In this document: positions 1-7,351 of the stretch, piece after piece
Position numbering within the stretch: the first letter of the stretch is position 1
Layout of the letters: each line of letters begins with the position of its first letter
Assembly: GCA_036734025.1 (NCBI GenBank)
Contig: DAIMZI010000013.1
Location: 11,340-75,339, forward strand
DNA from: DAIMZI01 sp036734025
GTDB lineage: Bacteria; Pseudomonadota; Alphaproteobacteria; Rhizobiales; Rhodomicrobiaceae
DNA: 64,000 bases
Direction of reading: 5' to 3'
Position numbers and translations under genes: made by a program
Notes under the pieces: generated by a model
Told to the model about the DNA's origin: nothing
The model's input: only the letters and a program-made list of their open reading frames with translations
Database searches by the model: none

Positions 1-191
1 TGATGCTGGTGCTCATTTTGCCGGGAGTTTTGAAGCAATCGGTCGGCGAATGATCATCGGCCGGGTCATCGCGAAGGATCGCTCTCGTGGTTGACCCCGA
101 CGGGCAAATGACCAATTGCATCTCAAGAGCGGTGCATTCCCAGATCGCGCGGCATGTCTGCGTCCATTGGGCGGTGGCCGATAAGCGCGAC

Positions 192-800
192 ATGCGGACG
201 AAAAGCGGAACAAGCGTGCTGCGGATCGAGCGGAAATCGGGCGACGAACTCAAGGTGCTGCTGCCCGACATGGCGGCGCTGCGCATCGAGGTGTTCCGCG
301 ACTGGCCCTATATCTATGAAGGCTCACTCAATTACGAAAAGTCCTATCTCGGCCAGTTTATCGAAGCGCCCGATCATGTGGCGGTGTGCGCATTCGATGA
401 TGCAAGGCTGGTCGGCGCGGCCACGGCTTCGCCCCTTGCCCATCAGCATGACGAATTCCGTGCGCCGCTGGAACAGGCCGGACATTCGCCCGACGATATT
501 TTCTATTTCGGTGAGTCGGTGCTGCTGCCGGCCTATCGCGGCCGTGGCGTGGGGCATGCCTTCTTTGACGGGCGCGAGGCCCACGCGCTGGCGCTTGGCT
601 ATGACAAGATGGCGTTCTGCGCTGTGGTGCGTCCGGATGATCATCCGCTGAAGCCGGCCTGGAGCCGGTCACTCGACCCGTTCTGGCGCAAGCGCGGCTA
701 CCTGCCGCTCATCGGGGTCATCGGCGAATTTTCCTGGCGCGATATCGGCGTGCACGAGGAAACCTTAAAGCCGATGCAATTCTGGGGGCGCGGGTTCTGA
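192..800 (+). CDS. GNAT-family N-acetyltransferase
   Basis: A 202-residue protein with the GNAT fold. The acetyl-CoA pocket motif LLPAYRGRGVGHAFFD fits the R/Q-x-x-G-x-G/A signature, preceded by a strand reading DIFYFGESV. The C-terminal part (HPLKPAWSRSLDPFWRKRGY) resembles acetyltransferases that act on small molecules; the substrate cannot be told. The frame is open upstream to 87, but homology-like sequence begins only near RIERKSGDELKVL, so I prefer ATG 192; ATG 108 is possible and neither has a clear ribosome-binding site. It converges on the Rieske-ThDP gene and is probably independent of it. Confidence 0.75.
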   Translation: MRTKSGTSVLRIERKSGDELKVLLPDMAALRIEVFRDWPYIYEGSLNYEKSYLGQFIEAPDHVAVCAFDDARLVGAATASPLAHQHDEFRAPLEQAGHSPDDIFYFGESVLLPAYRGRGVGHAFFDGREAHALALGYDKMAFCAVVRPDDHPLKPAWSRSLDPFWRKRGYLPLIGVIGEFSWRDIGVHEETLKPMQFWGRGF

Positions 801-889
801 AGGCGCAGGCGCAAGGCCATGCGTGGCGATACGCGGGATATCATCGCTCCCGCGGCGCGCCTCCCGGCCGCATTCGTCCCACCCACGGA

Positions 890-2872
890 TCAAACCAGTT
901 CGACATCGGTAATGACTTCGACGAGCGAGGGGCCGCCTTCATGGGCGATGGCGTCGCCGATCGCCTGAGCGAGGTCTTCCACCCTGCTGACTTTCGTGCC
1001 CTTGCCGCCGCACAGGCGCGCGAACGCTGAAAAAGACGGATTGTGCAGCGAGGTTTCCCAGACCGGCCATTCGCCGGCGCGCTGTTCCTTGGATATCTTG
1101 CCCAACTCATCATTGTTGAGCAGGATATGGGTGATGTTCATGCCGTATTTGACTGCGGTGGTGAATTCCATCGCATATTGGCCAAAGCCGCCATCGCCCG
1201 AAATCGAGATCACCTTGCGCCCCCGATATTCGGCAAAATCCTGCGTTGCCGCCCACGCGCCTATCGCGGCCGGCAATCCGAAGCCAATCGACCCGAGATA
1301 GCCCGACATAAGCACGCGTTGCCCCCTGGTCTCGAAATAGCGGCCGTACGAATAGGTGTTGTTGCCGACATCAACCGCGATGATCGCGTCTTCCGGGCAT
1401 AGCCGCGAGAGCACGTCGAAGATCGCCGCGGAATGAATGCCCATACCCCTGTCTTCGCTGAGCCGGGTGCGTTTTTCCTCGCGCCACATCGCCCAGCGCA
1501 CGGCAAGTTCGCCAAGTTGATCAGGCGCGCCGTGCGGCCGCGAGAGGTGCGGGGCGAGCGCTTCGCAGAATGCGCCGATCTCCGCCCATACCGGCAGCCT
1601 GACGGGATGGAACTTGGCGAGTTGCATCCGCTCGAAATCGACCTGGATGATCGGCTTGGAGGGCTCGATGCCGGTGTGGTTGGAGAAGGATGAGCCGAGC
1701 GCGATAATGAGATCGGCTTCGTTCATGAACCAACTGGCTATGGGCGTGCCCGAGCGCCCCAGCACGCCGGCGGCGTTGGGGTGGGTGTCGGGAATGAGGC
1801 CCTTGCCCTTGAACGTGGTCATGACCGGCGCGCCGATGCGGATCGCGAGGTCGATCACGGCCTGGCGCACATTGACCGCGCCGTAGCCCAGCACGATGAC
1901 CGGGCGCGCGGCTGAGTTGATCATCGCGGCCGCGTCTTCGATATCGCTCGCATTGGGCAGGACCACGGGACGCGCCAACCTGCCTGTGGGTGATCCCGCC
2001 TTTGCTTGGCTGGCAATGGTCTGTTCGTCGTCGGGAAAGACGAGATGGGCAACGTCGCGCTCGACGATCGCGGTCTTGCAGGCGAGCGACATCAACTCGG
2101 CATGATTTGACGAGCCGAGCACCGGCTGGGAAAAGCGCGCTACCCCGGCAAAGGCCGACTTCAGGTCGATATCCTGAAAGGCGCCGGGGCCGAAGACCTG
2201 GGTCTGCACCTGTCCAGTCAGCGCGAGGATCGGCGACCGGTCAACCTTGGCGTCCCACATGCCGGTCAACAGATTGGTCGCGCCGGGCCCGGCGATGGTC
2301 AAGCAGGCCGCTGGCCGGTCGGTCAACTTGCCATATGCCGAAGCGGCGAAGGCGGCCGCGCCTTCATGGCGGATGCCGATATAGCGAAGCTCGTTATTGG
2401 CCACCCGCAGCCTGATGGCGTCGGCGAGCCCGAGATTTGAATGGCCGACCATGCCGAACACGCATTTGACGCCCCAATTGACCATGGTCTGGGCCATGAC
2501 ATCACTCACCGTCCGCGCCCTGTCCGGCTCAGGCTCCAGGCCGACGTAAATTTCGCCGTCACGAAGCTGCACGGGATACATCGTCTGGCCCGCATCCTCG
2601 TGCCCGCCCGGCGGCTTGCCGGTCAGCGGATGAAAATCCCAGCCATGCCAAGGGCAGCGGATCCAGCACTGGCCGTCCACACCCTTTTCGATGGACCCTT
2701 CGCCCAGCGGGCCGCCCTGGTGGGGGCAGCGATTGTCCATCGCCGCCCATTGCCCGTCGAAATGGGACAGGCATATCGACAGGTTGCGCGCGCTCACCGA
2801 TTTGACGCGCCCTTCGGGCAAATCCTCCGCGCGGCCGACGCTGATCCATTGCAAATTCGGGTCGCTCATCAT
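890..2872 (-). CDS. Rieske [2Fe-2S] - ThDP-dependent enzyme fusion (pyruvate oxidase/acetolactate synthase fold)
   Basis: A 660-residue two-part protein. Residues 1-105 form a Rieske domain with both cluster motifs intact: Cys49-x-His51 in NRCPHQGGPLGEG and Cys73-x2-His76 in CPWHGW. Residues 115-660 are a complete ThDP enzyme: the catalytic Glu160 in GIRHEGAAAFAA, the central cofactor domain, and the ThDP/metal motif GDGG...NN near residue 555 (SGDGGFGQYAMEF). The nearest families are pyruvate oxidase and acetolactate synthase, so a 2-keto acid substrate is likely but not shown. Ordinary members lack an iron-sulfur domain, so the fusion suggests that electrons from the hydroxyalkyl-ThDP intermediate, or from a flavin, leave through the cluster. 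It lies 48 bp after the Rieske-FMN gene on the same strand. ATG 2869 is an alternative start. Confidence 0.85.
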   Translation of the reverse strand: MMSDPNLQWISVGRAEDLPEGRVKSVSARNLSICLSHFDGQWAAMDNRCPHQGGPLGEGSIEKGVDGQCWIRCPWHGWDFHPLTGKPPGGHEDAGQTMYPVQLRDGEIYVGLEPEPDRARTVSDVMAQTMVNWGVKCVFGMVGHSNLGLADAIRLRVANNELRYIGIRHEGAAAFAASAYGKLTDRPAACLTIAGPGATNLLTGMWDAKVDRSPILALTGQVQTQVFGPGAFQDIDLKSAFAGVARFSQPVLGSSNHAELMSLACKTAIVERDVAHLVFPDDEQTIASQAKAGSPTGRLARPVVLPNASDIEDAAAMINSAARPVIVLGYGAVNVRQAVIDLAIRIGAPVMTTFKGKGLIPDTHPNAAGVLGRSGTPIASWFMNEADLIIALGSSFSNHTGIEPSKPIIQVDFERMQLAKFHPVRLPVWAEIGAFCEALAPHLSRPHGAPDQLGELAVRWAMWREEKRTRLSEDRGMGIHSAAIFDVLSRLCPEDAIIAVDVGNNTYSYGRYFETRGQRVLMSGYLGSIGFGLPAAIGAWAATQDFAEYRGRKVISISGDGGFGQYAMEFTTAVKYGMNITHILLNNDELGKISKEQRAGEWPVWETSLHNPSFSAFARLCGGKGTKVSRVEDLAQAIGDAIAHEGGPSLVEVITDVELV

Positions 2873-2920
2873 GCCCCTCGCCTTGAGTGTTCGGGATAAA
2901 ACCGGCCGCTATCGCCCCGA

Positions 2921-4531
2921 TCAGCGGATACCACCGTAGGCCACGCCGGAAAGCTCGGCCATGTCCTTCTGCCACGTTGTCAGATCGTCGATGGAGAATT
3001 GCGACAGATGCCGGTGCCCGCAGGCGCGGGCCATGACGCACATCAGCTCAACCGATGCCTCGAAGAAATTCCTCAGCTGGCTGGCCGATTTCTCGACGAC
3101 GATACGGCTGACCAGATGCGGCTTCTGCGTGGCGATACCGACCGGGCAATTGTTGGTGTGGCAGGCGCGCATGGCGATGCAGCCGATCGCCTGCATCGCG
3201 GCATTGGACACCGCGACGGCATCCGCGCCGAGCGCAAGCGCCTTGATGAAATCGGCCGGCTTGCGCAGCCCGCCGGTGATGATCAGCGTGATGTCCTTGC
3301 GGCCAAGCCGGTCAAGGTGACGCCGCGCGCGCGCCAGAGCCGGTATGGTCGGCACCGAGATGTTGTCGCGAAAGAGGATCGGCGCCGCCCCGGTGCCGCC
3401 GCCGCGGCCATCGAGGATGATGTAATCCACCCCCACTTCGAGCGCGGCGTCGATATCCTTCTCGATGTGCTGGGCGGACAATTTGTAGCCGATCGGGATG
3501 CCCCCGGTGCGGTCGCGCACCTGATTGGCGAAATTGCGGATCTGGCTGATGTCGTCCCAGTCGGGGAAGCGCGACGGGGAAATCGCCGACTGGCCTTCCT
3601 TCAGCCCGCGCACTTCGGCGATCTTGGCGTTGACCTTGGCGCCGGGCAGATGGCCGCCGGTGCCGGTCTTGGCGCCCTGTCCGCCCTTGAAGTGAAAGGC
3701 TTGTACGCTCATCAGCCTGTCCCAGGAAAAGCCGAAGCGCGCCGAAGCCAGCTCATAGAAATAGCGCGAGTTTGCCTCCTGCTCCTCGGGCAGCATGCCG
3801 CCCTCGCCCGAGCAGATGCCGGTGCCGGCCAGCTCGGCGCCGCGCGCCAGCGCCACCTTGGCGGGCACAGACAGCGCGCCAAAGCTCATGTCCGAGACCA
3901 GCAAGGGAATATCCAGCCGCAGCGGCTTTTGCGCGTTGGGGCCGATGACGATATCCGTGCCGACCGCTTCATCATCGAGCAGCGGCAGGCAGTGAAGCTG
4001 CGCCGTCAGTATCTGGATATCGTCCCATGTGGGAAGCTGGGTCCGCGGCACGCCCATTGCGTCGACGACGCCGTGGTGGCCGGTCTTGCTCAGGCCCTCC
4101 CTCGCATAACGCTGGATCAGGCCATTGTGGGGTTCTTCCGCGGTGCCGTGGCTGGTGTCGGCATATTGACCGAGATATTCGTCCCGCTTGAATGGCTGCG
4201 GATGGTCCTTCGCCCAGCCGTCGATCTCGTCGCGGTCAACCAGCACCTGGCCGTTGTCGATCCATGCCGCGAACTTCGGCAACACTTCTTCATTATTGTA
4301 TTCCGATACGCCGGTATCGAGCCGGTAATCCCAGTAATGAACGCCGCAGACCAGATTGTCGCCATCGACGAAACCATCTGCCATCAGAGCGCCGCGATGC
4401 AGACAGCGGCCGTAGAACACCGCGACATCCTCATCCATGCGGACGATGACGAGGTCCACTTCACCGACCAGCGCATGCGCCGGCTCGCGGTCTTTCAAAT
4501 CGGCAAAGTTGGCGATTGCTGTCTTGTTCAT
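2921..4531 (-). CDS. Rieske - FMN glutamate-synthase-like fusion protein
   Basis: A 536-residue protein. Residues 1-105 are a Rieske domain (Cys43-x-His45 in GRCLHRGA; Cys62-x2-His65 in CGVHYWDY). Residues 150-490 match the FMN-binding synthase domain of glutamate synthase, also seen in the MgsC and GlxD type proteins: ICSGEGGMLPEE, GQGAKTGTGGHLPG, LDGRGGGTGAAP and IITGGLRKPADF. The cysteines that bind the [3Fe-4S] cluster in glutamate synthase are kept (Cys451, Cys457, Cys462 in CIAMRACHTNNCPVG). There is no glutamine amidotransferase domain, so ammonia or an amine would be the nitrogen donor if it makes glutamate or an N-substituted glutamate. It is first in a two-gene leftward operon with the Rieske-ThDP gene and diverges from the membrane Rieske block. 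Confidence 0.85.
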   Translation of the reverse strand: MNKTAIANFADLKDREPAHALVGEVDLVIVRMDEDVAVFYGRCLHRGALMADGFVDGDNLVCGVHYWDYRLDTGVSEYNNEEVLPKFAAWIDNGQVLVDRDEIDGWAKDHPQPFKRDEYLGQYADTSHGTAEEPHNGLIQRYAREGLSKTGHHGVVDAMGVPRTQLPTWDDIQILTAQLHCLPLLDDEAVGTDIVIGPNAQKPLRLDIPLLVSDMSFGALSVPAKVALARGAELAGTGICSGEGGMLPEEQEANSRYFYELASARFGFSWDRLMSVQAFHFKGGQGAKTGTGGHLPGAKVNAKIAEVRGLKEGQSAISPSRFPDWDDISQIRNFANQVRDRTGGIPIGYKLSAQHIEKDIDAALEVGVDYIILDGRGGGTGAAPILFRDNISVPTIPALARARRHLDRLGRKDITLIITGGLRKPADFIKALALGADAVAVSNAAMQAIGCIAMRACHTNNCPVGIATQKPHLVSRIVVEKSASQLRNFFEASVELMCVMARACGHRHLSQFSIDDLTTWQKDMAELSGVAYGGIR

Positions 4532-4784
4532 GCGTGTCTCTCATGGGTGGAGCGGCGTGTGGAGGGTGATCTTTAATCTGGGGATCAGCACAGTATGGCA
4601 AGCCTTATACTTCAAATTAGCACAGCACCGCTGGCCATCACGACGACAATTTCGGCGATGGCCGTCGCCCGGTCAGCGCGCGCTCACAAAGTCGCGAAGC
4701 GCGGCACAGCCGTGGTGACAAGAGCGGGCAAAATTTGTACTTATGAAGCACATCCTTCCTACCCAAGTGACCAGAGGGCGAAAC
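4532..4784. promoter_or_regulatory. Divergent intergenic region of the Rieske cluster
   Basis: These 253 bases separate the leftward soluble-enzyme operon (first codon 4531) from the rightward membrane operon (first codon 4785). It must hold promoters for both and is the natural place for shared regulation. It is locally AT-richer near 4600-4620 and 4730-4745. I can see no operator or riboswitch I would name. Confidence 0.5.
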
Positions 4785-5153
4785 ATGGAAAGTGCTGCGC
4801 TGCTCGTGGGGCTTGGAAAGCTCTGGCTTTATGCCGGGGCGGCAACGGCGGCGGCCTTCCTGTTGTTTGGCATCGACCGTGTCGATGCCCAGGCGCGCCG
4901 CTCATACACATTTCGCCCGCTGCTTGTGCCGGGCATCCTGCTGCTCTGGCCGCTGGTGCTGTGGCGCTGGTGGCAGCTTGAGGCAGGCTGGAATTCCGAC
5001 AGCGTGCGCTATCGCCCGATGCGCGCCGCTCATGGCTGGATATGGGCCGTGCTGGCCCTGCTCATTCCCGCAATATTTTTCGCATCCCTCTCGGTGCGCC
5101 AGCCCACCCCCGAGGGCATCCCTGCAATCCGCCTCGACGCAAGCACACGGTGA
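4785..5153 (+). CDS. Small multi-pass membrane protein of the Rieske cluster
   Basis: A 122-residue protein of unrecognised family, with about three hydrophobic segments (residues 5-27, 40-60 and 80-102) and a polar tail. I chose ATG 4785 because a good ribosome-binding site (AGAGGG) sits just before it; an upstream in-frame ATG at 4743 has none. It heads the rightward operon: nine bases separate it from the membrane Rieske gene, and the two genes after that overlap by ATGA. Its place at the front of a haem-b/Rieske operon suggests a structural subunit or an assembly partner of that membrane complex. Confidence 0.7.
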   Translation: MESAALLVGLGKLWLYAGAATAAAFLLFGIDRVDAQARRSYTFRPLLVPGILLLWPLVLWRWWQLEAGWNSDSVRYRPMRAAHGWIWAVLALLIPAIFFASLSVRQPTPEGIPAIRLDASTR

Positions 5154-5162
5154 GCATCCAAG

Positions 5163-6215
5163 ATGAGCGTGCGCTATCAACCCGTGCAATGGACCCGCTC
5201 CAAGATCTTCTACGATCTTGTGCTCTTCGCCCTCGTCGTTGCCTATATCCTGATCTACCTGCGGGTTGCGCCGGCTTTTCTGGATCATTCCGCGCCGGTC
5301 GATGGCGCCATCGTGCAGGCCCGCGCCTTCGGCACCTGCGCCTTCGTGATGCTGACCGCGCTGCTGTGCATCGGGCCGCTGGCGCGCATTGACCGGCGCT
5401 TTTTGCCGCTGCTCTACAACCGGCGGCACTTCGGCGTGCTCACTTTTCTGGTGGCGCTCACCCATGCCTATGCGGTGCTCAACTGGTATTTCAGTTTCAG
5501 CCCGACGCCGCGGCTGACGGCCCTGCTCGGCTCGAACATGAGCTATGGCCAGGTCCTCGGCTTTCCGTTCGAGACCCTCGGCGTTCTAGCGCTGCTGATA
5601 CTGGCGGTTCTGGCGGCGACCAGCCATGACTTCTGGCTCAATTTCCTCGCGCCACGACTGTGGAAGAACCTGCATCTGCTGATCTATCCGGCCTATGCGC
5701 TGATCGTCGGTCACGTGGCGCTGGGCGCGCTGCAAAGCCAGGCCAACCCGGCAGGCGCCATCGTAGTGGGCGGCTCGGTGCTGCTGGTGTGCGGGCTTCA
5801 CGGATTTGTCGCCGTGCGCGAATGGGGACGCGACCGCGCCGCAGAGCCGGACGGCGGCTGGCATGTCGTGGGCGATATCGGCGATTTCACCGAAGGCCGG
5901 GCGCTCATTGCCAATCTGAGCGGTGACCGTCGGGTCGCCGTTTTCCTGAATGACGGCAAATTGTCGGCAATCAGCAATGCCTGCGCGCACCAGAACGGAC
6001 CGCTCGGCGAGGGCCGCGTGATCGACGGCTGCGTCACCTGTCCGTGGCATGGGTTCCAGTACCGGCTTGAGGATGGGTGCGCGCCCGAGCCTTATGTCGA
6101 GCGCATCCCGACCTATGCACTGAAGATCGAGGGGACCAGGGTGCTCGTCAGTGGCGCGGCCAATCCGCCGGGCACATATGTTGCGCCGCTTGCCTTGCCG
6201 GAGAGCACTCGATGA
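5163..6215 (+). CDS. Ferric-reductase-like transmembrane cytochrome with C-terminal Rieske domain
   Basis: A 350-residue protein. Residues 1-225 form a membrane domain of the ferric reductase/MsrQ(YedZ) type with about six helices; the usual haem-b histidines are visible in RRHFGVLTFLVALTHAY and in LHLLIYPAYALIVGHVALG. Residues 235-335 form a Rieske [2Fe-2S] domain with Cys274-x-His276 (ACAHQNGPLGEG) and Cys293-x2-His296 (CPWHGF). It could pass electrons between a soluble partner and the quinone pool or a periplasmic acceptor. The Rieske motifs are very like those of the ThDP fusion across the divergent promoter (both have GPLGEG), which supports one shared pathway. No FAD/NAD(P)H reductase domain follows, unlike classic ferric reductases. 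Confidence 0.85.
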   Translation: MSVRYQPVQWTRSKIFYDLVLFALVVAYILIYLRVAPAFLDHSAPVDGAIVQARAFGTCAFVMLTALLCIGPLARIDRRFLPLLYNRRHFGVLTFLVALTHAYAVLNWYFSFSPTPRLTALLGSNMSYGQVLGFPFETLGVLALLILAVLAATSHDFWLNFLAPRLWKNLHLLIYPAYALIVGHVALGALQSQANPAGAIVVGGSVLLVCGLHGFVAVREWGRDRAAEPDGGWHVVGDIGDFTEGRALIANLSGDRRVAVFLNDGKLSAISNACAHQNGPLGEGRVIDGCVTCPWHGFQYRLEDGCAPEPYVERIPTYALKIEGTRVLVSGAANPPGTYVAPLALPESTR

Positions 6216-6973
6216 ACAAATCCGACCCGCCGTTTTTTGTCGGCTATCTGTCGATCCCGCCGGGCTTGCGGCTGTTCCTGCTGGGAGTGGCCGGCGCGCT
6301 GCTGGGCGCGTTCGCGGCGCTTGCCCTTGCCTTGGCCACCGCGCAGGATGATCCGGGCGACGGGGCGTTCATGTGGGGCTGGGGGCCGCAAACCGTCACC
6401 GGCGTCATGCAGGCCGCGCCCTATCCGGTATTGCACGTGACCTCAGGCACCGAACGGCTGCCGGAGGGCCGGTCGCTGCTTCTGACCGGGGTCGGCAAGA
6501 AGGGCATACAGTCGCGCATCGAGGGCTTTGACGGACGCAGCGTGACCTTGCGCGGGATTGCCCTCAAGCGCGGGACCATCGACGCGCTGCAGGTCGGCGA
6601 CGGGGCCGACGACATAAAGCTGGAGGACGCACCCGGCGCCAGCGTCGATAGCGAAAATCTGGGTCGCTGGCGGCTCACCGGCGAAATCTGCGACGGCAAA
6701 TGCCTCGCCGGCGCCATGCGCCCGGGCACAGGCCTATCGCACCGCGCCTGCGCCAATCTGTGTCTCATCGGCGGAATACCGCCGGTGTTCGTCTCCAGCG
6801 CGCCGGTGGCAGGCGCGGAATTCTTCCTGCTTGCCGATGCATCGGGCGGGCCGCTCGACGAAGCCTATCTGGACCATGTCGCCCTCTTTGTGAGCTTGGA
6901 TGGCGAGGTCGAGCGTCGCGGCGAAATGATGATCTTCATGGTCGATCTCGACAGTCTAAAGGTGCTGCAATGA
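6212..6973 (+). CDS. Membrane-anchored protein with four-cysteine motif, Rieske cluster
   Basis: A 253-residue protein whose ATG overlaps the previous stop (ATGA), so it is probably translationally coupled. One hydrophobic segment (about residues 18-45) would anchor it, leaving a soluble domain outside the membrane. The striking part is residues 160-193: Cys160 and Cys164 (CDGKC), then MRPGTGLSHRACANLC with His177, Cys180 and Cys184, ending GGIPP. I have a recollection of similar M-x-P-G-x-G-x-x-H-x-x-C-A-x-L-C-x-x-G-G-I-P-P motifs in uncharacterised proteins but cannot name a family. Four cysteines plus a histidine could bind a metal, haem or cluster. The context makes it a likely redox partner of the membrane Rieske protein. 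Confidence 0.75.
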   Translation: MNKSDPPFFVGYLSIPPGLRLFLLGVAGALLGAFAALALALATAQDDPGDGAFMWGWGPQTVTGVMQAAPYPVLHVTSGTERLPEGRSLLLTGVGKKGIQSRIEGFDGRSVTLRGIALKRGTIDALQVGDGADDIKLEDAPGASVDSENLGRWRLTGEICDGKCLAGAMRPGTGLSHRACANLCLIGGIPPVFVSSAPVAGAEFFLLADASGGPLDEAYLDHVALFVSLDGEVERRGEMMIFMVDLDSLKVLQ

Positions 6974-7248
6974 GTGCGCCATTGAGGGCCGCAGGCCATA
7001 TAATCGGACTGGCTGCCGTCGTCTTCCTGGGCGTTTTCCTGCTCTATGCATCGCGGTTCTGGATCTGGGCCGCGCCATGGAGCAATGACGGGCTGTTCGG
7101 CCTCAGACTTTTCTCGCCGTTCGGCGATATCGTCACGGCCTGGCTGCGCGGCACCGCGCTCAGCCCTTTTAACATCGTCATCTGGGGGGCCGGCGCGATC
7201 ATTTTGCTGTCGCTGCTTCATTGGCTGGCAAGCCGCCTGAGCCGTTAG
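6970..7248 (+). CDS. Small two-helix membrane protein, last gene of the Rieske operon
   Basis: A 92-residue protein with two hydrophobic helices (about residues 9-28 and 66-86) around a polar loop rich in Trp and Phe (WIWAAPWSNDGLFGLRLF). Its ATG overlaps the stop of the four-cysteine gene (ATGA), so it is translated from the same message. I do not recognise a family. Small proteins of this kind often serve as accessory subunits of cytochrome complexes, which fits the operon but is inference. Confidence 0.65.
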   Translation: MSAPLRAAGHIIGLAAVVFLGVFLLYASRFWIWAAPWSNDGLFGLRLFSPFGDIVTAWLRGTALSPFNIVIWGAGAIILLSLLHWLASRLSR

Positions 7249-7351
7249 ATCACTTTCAGCAAAAGCCGGGGCTCGCCGATATGTCATGTCCGGCGGATCA
7301 CACAGATGCCGCCATGAGCGTGGTACCATGAAGCCAGTCCGATGAGCCCGG

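Noticed and set aside
2999..4576. A 525-codon plus-strand frame opposite the Rieske-FMN gene
   Set aside because: Shadow of a conserved gene with all cofactor motifs on the minus strand; the plus product has no recognisable domain.
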